From: a bacterium
Lineage (GTDB): Bacteria; Patescibacteria; Paceibacteria; UBA9973
NCBI GenBank assembly: GCA_021813235.1
Contig: JAKALG010000074.1
Coordinates: 1-5,244 of the forward strand
DNA length: 5,244 nt
Reading direction: 5' to 3'
Made by a program: the position numbers and the translations under genes. This document shows positions 1 through 5,244 of the stretch, in pieces; the stretch's first letter is position 1; each line of letters opens with the position of its first letter. Below the pieces are notes generated by a model. It did no database searches, was not told where the DNA came from, and worked only from the letters and a program-made list of their open reading frames with translations.

Positions 1-70
1 TCTTAATTTTTAAATCTTTTATACTGCTCGCTATTTGCGAGTAATATTATCATTAGAAAGAAATTTTTTT
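1..70 (+). other. Intergenic/leader region upstream of atpF
   Basis: No reading frame can be assigned here. TAA triplets at 4-6 and 12-14 could include the end of an upstream gene, which operon order predicts to be atpE (c subunit), but too little is visible to say. The stretch holds a hairpin (21-47, listed separately), a purine run AGAAAG at 55-60 that is the only weak ribosome-binding candidate for atpF, and seven T residues at 64-70 directly before the ATG. No -35/-10 promoter pair is convincing. The gene order suggests that transcription enters from the left. Confidence 0.5.
21..47 (+). promoter_or_regulatory. Hairpin in the atpF upstream region
   Basis: Bases 21-31 pair with 37-47 around the 5-nt loop TATTT. 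The core CTCGC/GCGAG stem (27-31 with 37-41) is perfect. It is extended by a G-T wobble and a T-A pair, then one C/A mismatch (24/44) and three more A-T pairs. No T-run follows directly (the T7 tract is 17 nt downstream), so it does not look like an intrinsic terminator. In many bacteria, atp mRNA structures or processing sites near the c-subunit junction help set subunit ratios. A similar role here is inference only. Confidence 0.4.
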
Positions 71-565
71 ATGGATTCAATTATTAACACGTTTCATATT
101 GATTGGAAGATAATGATTGCGCAAGCTATCAACTTCGGAGTGGTTTTTTTTGTTTTATATATGTTTGCCTTGAAGCCACTTACAAAGATAATGAAAGAGA
201 GAACAGAAAAGATAGAGAAAGGAATAAAAGATGCAAAAGAAAATGCTGAAGTTTTGACTAATTCAAAGAATGAATATAAAGAAGTAATCAATAAAGCCAA
301 GAATGAAGCACAAACAATGTTTCAAGAAGGCAAAAAAGAAGCAGAAGCCAAGAAGAATCAAATGATGGAAGAAGCCAAGAAAGAAGTTGCAATGATGATA
401 GAAAATGGCAAGAAAACATTAGAGAGTGAAAAAGCAAAAATGCTTTCCGAAACAAAAAGTGAAATCACATCATTGGCTGTCAAAATAGCAGAGAAATTAA
501 TCGGTAGTAAAGTAGATGCACATTTTGATGAAAAAACAATAAATGAAATAAAAAATTTACAATAA
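71..565 (+). CDS. atpF: F1Fo ATP synthase subunit b (peripheral stalk)
   Basis: Subunit b anchors the peripheral stalk in the membrane and holds F1 still against the rotating c-ring. The product is 164 aa, close to the usual bacterial size of about 155-175. A hydrophobic segment at residues 13-34 (AQAINFGVVFFVLYMFALKP lies within residues 17-36) has the classic Q-x-x-NF start and KPL end of the b-subunit membrane helix. It is followed by the expected 'M-K-E-R-x-x-K-I' stretch and a long charged Lys/Glu/Ala coiled coil (about 40-145) that would dimerise. The ATG at 71 is preferred over an in-frame TTG at 35: the TTG lies inside a hairpin and would add 12 residues before a helix that normally starts near the N-terminus. 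Only weak ribosome-binding potential is present (AGAAAG at 55-60). The stop is TAA, 11 nt before atpH. A single b gene, rather than a b/b' pair, is seen between the left edge and atpH. Confidence 0.93.
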   Translation: MDSIINTFHIDWKIMIAQAINFGVVFFVLYMFALKPLTKIMKERTEKIEKGIKDAKENAEVLTNSKNEYKEVINKAKNEAQTMFQEGKKEAEAKKNQMMEEAKKEVAMMIENGKKTLESEKAKMLSETKSEITSLAVKIAEKLIGSKVDAHFDEKTINEIKNLQ

Positions 566-576
566 AAAATAAAGAA

Positions 577-990
577 ATGGCAACCACTTCAAACAACGAT
601 ATAGCATATGCAATCTACTCTGCCTCGAAAGGTAAGAGGAAAGATGAGTTGCCCATATTTTTTAAGAAAGTGGTGCAGTTTTTAGATGAGAGGCGTCTCT
701 TGTCTAAGTCAGGAGAGATTTTAAAAAAGTTGGATGAGATAATAAATTTAGAAGAAAATAGAGTGGTGGTAAAAGTATCAAGTGTAAAGAAACTCACAGA
801 GAAAGCAAAGAAAGAATTACACGAATTTATAGAAAAACGTTACAAAGCAAAGCAGGTGGTATTCATAGAAGAATTAAATGATAAATTATTAGGAGGAGTC
901 AGACTAGAAATAAAAGATGAAGTTATAGATTTAACCATAAAGAATAAAATTAAGAAATTACAAGAACATTTAATAAAAAAATATGAGTAA
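577..990 (+). CDS. atpH: F1Fo ATP synthase subunit delta, unusually short (137 aa)
   Basis: Delta (OSCP-type) ties the top of the alpha3beta3 head to subunit b. The C-terminal part is clear: a strand [11 protein letters not shown] (63-73), helix, [14 protein letters not shown] (94-107) with the family's Leu-x-Gly-Gly turn, then the strand and 'V-I-D-x-T-I' segment (116-121) and a final helix. The N-terminus keeps the first-helix signature ([13 protein letters not shown], 8-20) and a segment like the last helix of the N-terminal bundle ([15 protein letters not shown], 28-42). The whole protein is 137 aa against about 175-180 in the family, so about 40 residues seem to be missing from the middle of the N-terminal domain. 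This is not a start-choice error: reading back in frame from the ATG reaches a TGA at 544-546 with no other start. It overlaps atpA by 8 nt, which suggests translational coupling. The family assignment rests on gene position and the C-terminal motifs. Confidence 0.88.
   Translation: MATTSNNDIAYAIYSASKGKRKDELPIFFKKVVQFLDERRLLSKSGEILKKLDEIINLEENRVVVKVSSVKKLTEKAKKELHEFIEKRYKAKQVVFIEELNDKLLGGVRLEIKDEVIDLTIKNKIKKLQEHLIKKYE
983..990 (+). promoter_or_regulatory. atpH/atpA start-stop overlap (ATGAGTAA)
   Basis: The atpA ATG (983-985) lies inside the last codons of atpH, whose TAA is at 988-990. The preceding bases are A-rich with no Shine-Dalgarno motif. A terminating ribosome would be within a few bases of the alpha start codon, so translational coupling of delta and alpha is likely. 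This is inferred from geometry and is not demonstrated. Confidence 0.75.
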
Positions 991-2491
991 CAACTATATA
1001 GTAGACAATTTAAAAAAAGAGATAGAAAATTTTTCATCGGAAGCAAAAGTTGAAAAAGTCGGATACGTCATAGAAGTTTTTGACGGCATCGCGAAAGTTT
1101 CTGGACTTTCAGATATTAAATCATCTGAAATGGTGAGCTTCTCAAATGGTGAGACTGGTGTGGCTCTAAACCTGGAAGAAGATTTGGTAGGTGTCATCAT
1201 CTTGGGAGATTTTACGAAAATTAAAGAAGGAGATGAAGTGAAAGCTACGGGAAGAATTCTGGAAGTACCTGTGGGAGACAGTATCATTGGACGAGTTGTA
1301 AATGCTCTCGGTAAAGAAATAGACGGTAAAGGTGCAATCAAAGTAGAAAAAACTTATCCTATTGAAAAAGTTGCCCCAGGGGTCATCACTCGTCTTTCTG
1401 TTTCTGAACCTGTCGCTACGGGTATCAAAGTTATTGACGCGATCATTCCTATCGGCCGTGGACAGCGTGAGCTCATCATTGGAGACCGTCAAACAGGTAA
1501 GACAGCTATTGCCATAGACACAATTTTAAACCAAAAAGGTCAGAACATGATTTGTGTTTATGTTTCTATCGGCCAAAAAGATTCTAAACTTCGCAAGATT
1601 CAAACTCGTTTAGAAGAAGGCGGAGCTATGAAATACACAGTCATTGTTTCCGCTGGTTCTTCCGAACCTGCGCCACTTTCTTATATTGCTCCTTATACTG
1701 GTGTTTCTATCGCAGAATATTTCATGGATCAAGGAAAAGATGTTTTAATAATTTATGATGATCTTTCCAAGCACGCTGTCGCTTATCGTGAAATTTCTCT
1801 TTTGCTTCGTCGTCCACCAGGCCGTGAAGCATTTCCTGGAGACGTTTTCTATTTGCACTCTCGTTTGCTTGAACGTGCTTGCCGAAGAAATAAAGAATAC
1901 GGCGGAGGTTCTATCACGGCGCTTCCAATAGTGGAAACGCAAGCTGGAGATGTGACTGCTTATATTCCGACCAACGTCATTTCTATCACTGATGGACAAA
2001 TCTTTTTGGAGACAGATTTATTCTACAAAGGTATTCGTCCAGCTGTAAACGTCGGACTTTCTGTTTCTCGTGTGGGAGCGACTGCGCAGATCAAAGCAAT
2101 GAAAAAAGTGGCTGGAACTTTGAAATTGGACTTGGCACAATTCCGCGAATTAGAAGCATTTTCTCAATTCGGTTCAGACCTAGATAGTGCTACCAAACAA
2201 CAACTAGAACGTGGCAAGCGCGCAGTAGAAGTCTTGAAGCAACCACAATATTCTCCTATGGCCGTAGAACAGCAAGTCGTCGTGCTTTACGCGCTCACTA
2301 AAGGTTACATGGACGATATTGCCGTTGAAAGAATAAAGGAATTCGAAAAAGAACTCATTGAATATTCATTAAATAATGCAAAGAAGTTTTATAAAGAAAT
2401 TGCAGATACAAAAATGTGGACTGATAAAGGGGAAGAAGAATTAATAAAAACAATAGAAGAATTTAAAAATAGTTTTCAATCTAGATCCTAG
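983..2491 (+). CDS. atpA: F1Fo ATP synthase subunit alpha
   Basis: Alpha alternates with beta in the F1 head and carries the non-catalytic nucleotide sites. The product is 502 aa (family about 500-515). In order: an N-terminal helix that docks delta (about 1-24); a beta-barrel (about 25-92) ending in GRILEVPVG; a nucleotide-binding domain with P-loop GDRQTGKT (167-174); a Walker B region [17 protein letters not shown] (253-269); [20 protein letters not shown] (276-295); the ATP synthase alpha/beta signature [10 protein letters not shown] (353-362) with the arginine-finger Arg363 in SVSRVG; and a C-terminal helical domain from about 380 ([15 protein letters not shown], 387-401). All key residues are intact. 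The stop (TAG, 2489-2491) and the last codons (Ser-Arg-Ser) lie inside a 7-bp tandem repeat, so the C-terminal tip appears to come from repeat DNA. Arg is mostly CGT (14 of 23), unlike the stalk-subunit genes. Confidence 0.98.
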   Translation: MSNNYIVDNLKKEIENFSSEAKVEKVGYVIEVFDGIAKVSGLSDIKSSEMVSFSNGETGVALNLEEDLVGVIILGDFTKIKEGDEVKATGRILEVPVGDSIIGRVVNALGKEIDGKGAIKVEKTYPIEKVAPGVITRLSVSEPVATGIKVIDAIIPIGRGQRELIIGDRQTGKTAIAIDTILNQKGQNMICVYVSIGQKDSKLRKIQTRLEEGGAMKYTVIVSAGSSEPAPLSYIAPYTGVSIAEYFMDQGKDVLIIYDDLSKHAVAYREISLLLRRPPGREAFPGDVFYLHSRLLERACRRNKEYGGGSITALPIVETQAGDVTAYIPTNVISITDGQIFLETDLFYKGIRPAVNVGLSVSRVGATAQIKAMKKVAGTLKLDLAQFRELEAFSQFGSDLDSATKQQLERGKRAVEVLKQPQYSPMAVEQQVVVLYALTKGYMDDIAVERIKEFEKELIEYSLNNAKKFYKEIADTKMWTDKGEEELIKTIEEFKNSFQSRS

Positions 2492-2518
2492 AACCTAGAA
2501 CCTAGAAACTAGAACCTA
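2481..2518 (+). repeat. 7-bp tandem array (CTAGAAC) at the atpA/atpG junction
   Basis: Five heptamers in register are CTAGATC, CTAGAAC, CTAGAAC, CTAGAAA and CTAGAAC, followed by a partial CTA. The array begins within the last codons of atpA, provides its TAG stop at 2489-2491, and ends 6 nt before the atpG ATG. TAG triplets occur at 2482, 2489, 2496, 2503 and 2510, so all three forward frames are closed. The reverse complement of CTA is also TAG, which closes the reverse frames. The array fills the whole intergenic gap and replaces any recognisable Shine-Dalgarno motif. Confidence 0.9.
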
Positions 2519-2524
2519 ATTTAT

Positions 2525-3439
2525 ATGGCTGCGACAAAAGAAATTAAAAGAAGAATAAAGAGTATTAAAAACACAAAGAAAATCACGAAAGCGATGGAAC
2601 TTGTGGCTGCTTCAAAAATGAAGAGGGCAGTATCTTCAACTCTCGCTTCTCGTCTTTATGCAGAATATTCTTGGGAAGTTTTAAATTCTATCGCAAAAAA
2701 TACAGAAAAAATAACTGATCCTTTATTTATAGAAAGGGAAGTGAAAAATATTTTGTTGATTCTCATTACTTCAAACAGAGGTTTGTGTGGCGCTTATAAT
2801 GCACAAGTCACAAAAAAAGCACTTTCTTTACTAAAAAATGAAAACGAAAACGTGAATATAGATCTTGTAACCATAGGTAAAAAAGGAGATACATTGATGC
2901 GACGCATCAACAAGAATATTATTGCTAGTTTCTTTTCTCTTCCGGATAATGTTTCCTTGAGAGATATCATTCCGATTTCTGAACTAGCTATAAATGAATT
3001 CAATCTCGGTCGCTATGATAAAGTTTTAGTAGCTTATACAGATTTTATTTCGGCTTTGTCTCAGAAACCGAATATTAAACAAGTCATCCCTATATCTAGA
3101 ACGAGTTTTAAAGAATTACTTGAAGAGGTTGCGGAAGTCGGACTTCCGCAAAAGAGCGGAAGTCCGACTTCCGCAACAAAGACAGATTATTTATTTGAAG
3201 GAGACCAGAAAAATTTGATAAAAAGTTTAGCAGAAAAAATAACCAGAATGCAGATATATCAAATGATATTGGAATCGAATGCCTCTGAACAATCTTCTAA
3301 AATGGTCGCGATGAAGAATGCTTCCGAAGCTGCAGGAGAAATGATAGATAGCTTTACATTAATATTCAACAAAGCCCGCCAGAGCAATATTACGAGAGAG
3401 ATTTCGGAAATAAGTGCAGGTATGGCAAGTGTAAATTAA
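2525..3439 (+). CDS. atpG: F1Fo ATP synthase subunit gamma with a palindromic insert
   Basis: Gamma is the rotating central shaft that couples the c-ring to catalysis in alpha3beta3. The product is 304 aa (bacterial family about 280-295). The N-terminal helix is typical, with I-K-x-I-K-N-T-K-K-I-T-K-A-M-E-L-V-A-A-S-K-M at 11-32. The family's R-G-L-C-G motif sits in SNRGLCGAYN (83-92). The C-terminal helix carries SEQSSKMVAMKNASEAAGEM (254-273), the NKARQSNITREI stretch (282-293) and the closing SAGMA (297-301). Residues 202-218 are encoded by a perfect GC-rich inverted repeat (3128-3177) and fall in the variable loop before the YLFEGD segment (222-227). Removing them gives about 287 aa, the usual length. 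The frame is intact through the element, so the protein is probably functional. The ATG is preceded by a repeat tail (CCTAATTTAT) with no Shine-Dalgarno. Arg codons are mostly AGA/AGG (9 of 14; CGT once). Confidence 0.96.
   Translation: MAATKEIKRRIKSIKNTKKITKAMELVAASKMKRAVSSTLASRLYAEYSWEVLNSIAKNTEKITDPLFIEREVKNILLILITSNRGLCGAYNAQVTKKALSLLKNENENVNIDLVTIGKKGDTLMRRINKNIIASFFSLPDNVSLRDIIPISELAINEFNLGRYDKVLVAYTDFISALSQKPNIKQVIPISRTSFKELLEEVAEVGLPQKSGSPTSATKTDYLFEGDQKNLIKSLAEKITRMQIYQMILESNASEQSSKMVAMKNASEAAGEMIDSFTLIFNKARQSNITREISEISAGMASVN
2894..2910 (+). repeat. Short perfect palindrome inside atpG
   Basis: TTGATGCG and CGCATCAA flank a single central A, giving an 8-bp perfect inverted repeat. 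It encodes part of TLMRRINK (123-130), where gamma shows no obvious extra length, so it is probably not an insertion. It shares the odd-centred form of the larger element at 3128-3177. It may be chance. Confidence 0.45.
3128..3177 (+). repeat. In-frame double-palindrome element within atpG
   Basis: Bases 3128-3149 and 3156-3177 are exact 22-nt reverse complements separated by the 6-nt loop AAAAGA. Each arm itself contains a 19-bp palindrome (3131-3149 and 3156-3174) built from GCGGAAGTC and its complement GACTTCCGC around one central base (G in the first, C in the second). The 50 bp are about 58% G+C in an AT-rich gene. Because the two copies are 25 bp apart, they are read in different frames, as AEVGLPQ and SGSPTSA. 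The element contains no stop in the coding frame. It resembles in-frame palindromic elements known from other genomes (such as Rickettsia palindromic elements), but no family can be named from this one copy. Confidence 0.9.
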
Positions 3440-4824
<1,385 letters not shown>

Positions 4825-4825
4825 C

Positions 4826-4858
4826 ACAGGCACTAGGCACTAGGCTCTAGGAAACTAG
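4826..4858 (+). repeat. Degenerate CTAGGCA heptamer array after atpD
   Basis: Right after the atpD stop come units in 7-bp register: ACAGGCA (degenerate), CTAGGCA, CTAGGCT and CTAGGAA, then an extra A and CTAG. The last part, CTAG-GAAA-CTAG (4847-4858), can form a 4-bp stem with a GNRA-type loop. TAGGC motifs at 4834 and 4841 are complementary to GCCTA, which recurs at every junction of the next array. Confidence 0.75.
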
Positions 4859-4903
4859 CTAAAGCCTAAAGCCTAAAGCCTAAAGCCTAAAGCCTAAAGC
4901 CTA
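4859..4903 (+). repeat. Perfect CTAAAGC heptamer array before atpC
   Basis: Six exact copies of CTAAAGC (4859-4900) are followed by a partial CTA, ending 3 nt (TTT) before the atpC ATG. TAA occurs in every unit and falls in all three forward frames. CTA read on the opposite strand gives TAG in all reverse frames. Perfect identity between units suggests recent expansion or homogenisation by replication slippage. There is no ribosome-binding motif between the array and the start codon. Confidence 0.95.
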
Positions 4904-4906
4904 TTT

Positions 4907-5244
4907 ATGAAACAATTAAAACTTAAAATAATAACACCAGAACGATTAGTTTTCGAAGAAATGGTTGATCAAGTCAGTTTGCCGACAACACTCGGCGAAA
5001 TAACCGTTTTGCCAGAGCATATTCCTCTTATTACCGCTCTTTCTTCTGGAGACATCGTAGCCGTTGTAAACAACGAGCATATCCCTATGGCCGTCGTCGG
5101 AGGATTTTTGGAAGTGAAAAACGACGAAAATGGTATTACAAATGTCGCTGTATTGGCTGACTTCGCAGAACATGTCTCTGAGCTTGGAGATGATGCAATA
5201 GAAAAAGCAAAAGCTCGTGCAGATGAACTCAGAAAACAAATGGA
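4907..5244 (+). CDS. atpC: F1Fo ATP synthase subunit epsilon (partial, 3' end beyond window)
   Basis: Epsilon sits at the foot of the gamma shaft and, in many bacteria, inhibits ATP hydrolysis through its C-terminal helices. The visible 112 residues begin MKQLKLKIITPERLVFEE and contain the family's beta-sandwich hallmarks: VSLPTTLGEITVLPEHIPLI (23-42) matching the LPt-x-x-GE-x-x-VLP-x-H-x-PLi pattern, SSGDI (46-50), VVGGFLEV (63-70), and N-V-A-V-L-A-D-x-A-E (79-88). From about residue 93 the helical domain begins (DDAIEKAKARADELRKQM) and is cut by the window edge with no stop codon, so the length of the regulatory helices cannot be judged. The ATG lies 3 nt after the heptamer array. This order (beta then epsilon) is standard. 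Confidence 0.95.
   Translation, partial: MKQLKLKIITPERLVFEEMVDQVSLPTTLGEITVLPEHIPLITALSSGDIVAVVNNEHIPMAVVGGFLEVKNDENGITNVAVLADFAEHVSELGDDAIEKAKARADELRKQM

Noticed and set aside
35..70. TTG start at 35 giving a 12-residue longer subunit b
   Set aside because: The TTG lies in the hairpin and the extension does not resemble the family; the ATG at 71 puts the membrane helix at the usual distance from the N-terminus.
21..70. Terminator before atpF
   Set aside because: The T7 tract is 17 nt after the stem, too far for an intrinsic terminator, and a stop here would split the operon.
994..1492. Reverse-strand open frames of about 110 codons opposite atpA
   Set aside because: They lie fully antisense to strongly conserved alpha sequence and have no recognisable domain or start signal.
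3128..3177. Intrinsic terminator or frameshift inside atpG
   Set aside because: The stem has no following T-run, and the reading frame continues into the conserved gamma C-terminal helix.
4859..4903. Telomere-like repeat (the reverse strand reads TTTAGGC, one base from plant TTTAGGG)
   Set aside because: It is only six copies inside a bacterial operon, so the likeness is coincidental.
4826..4903. CRISPR array
   Set aside because: Units are 7 bp with no spacers and no cas genes nearby.
4946..5239. 97-codon reverse-strand frame at the right edge
   Set aside because: The + strand here clearly encodes epsilon; the reverse frame is its shadow.

Overview
The window holds most of an F-type (F1Fo) ATP synthase operon, read entirely on the + strand in the standard bacterial order: atpF (b), atpH (delta), atpA (alpha), atpG (gamma), atpD (beta) and the first 112 codons of atpC (epsilon), which runs off the right edge. 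atpB and atpE would be expected just left of the window but are not seen. Every catalytic motif needed for a working enzyme is present: P-loops in alpha and beta, the beta catalytic Glu, the alpha arginine finger, and the conserved terminal helices of gamma. The machine therefore looks functional rather than decayed.

The organism is probably a small-genome, AT-rich bacterium. The best guess is a member of the Patescibacteria/CPR (Parcubacteria-like), inferred from four things: lysine-rich proteins, AT-rich gene starts without a clear Shine-Dalgarno motif, a compacted delta subunit, and repeat-filled intergenic gaps. The genetic code looks standard: Trp is TGG, the visible stops are TAA or TAG, and no in-frame TGA occurs. 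The lineage is an inference and cannot be proved from this window.

Layout: 1-70 is a leader or intergenic stretch with a hairpin. atpF and atpH are 11 nt apart, and atpH overlaps atpA by 8 nt. From there on, each junction carries its own short tandem repeat. The atpA/atpG junction has a 7-bp CTAGAAC array that supplies the atpA stop codon. The atpG/atpD junction is 32 bp of pure A/T built from a 10-mer whose third copy runs into the ATG. The atpD/atpC junction has two adjoining 7-bp arrays, CTAGGCA-like and then six perfect CTAAAGC copies, ending 3 nt before the atpC ATG.

The most striking item is a GC-rich, perfect 22-bp inverted repeat with a 6-nt loop inside the atpG reading frame. It is made of two near-identical 19-bp palindromes and adds about 17 residues to a variable loop of gamma. 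It looks like an in-frame palindromic element insertion. The heptamer arrays share a CTA(A/G) core that places stop codons in all six frames, and the two sub-arrays before atpC can base-pair with each other in many registers. These repeats, the internally shortened delta subunit and the contrasting codon use of alpha/beta versus the stalk subunits are the main points worth following up. The gene content itself is ordinary, and no new enzymatic system is seen.
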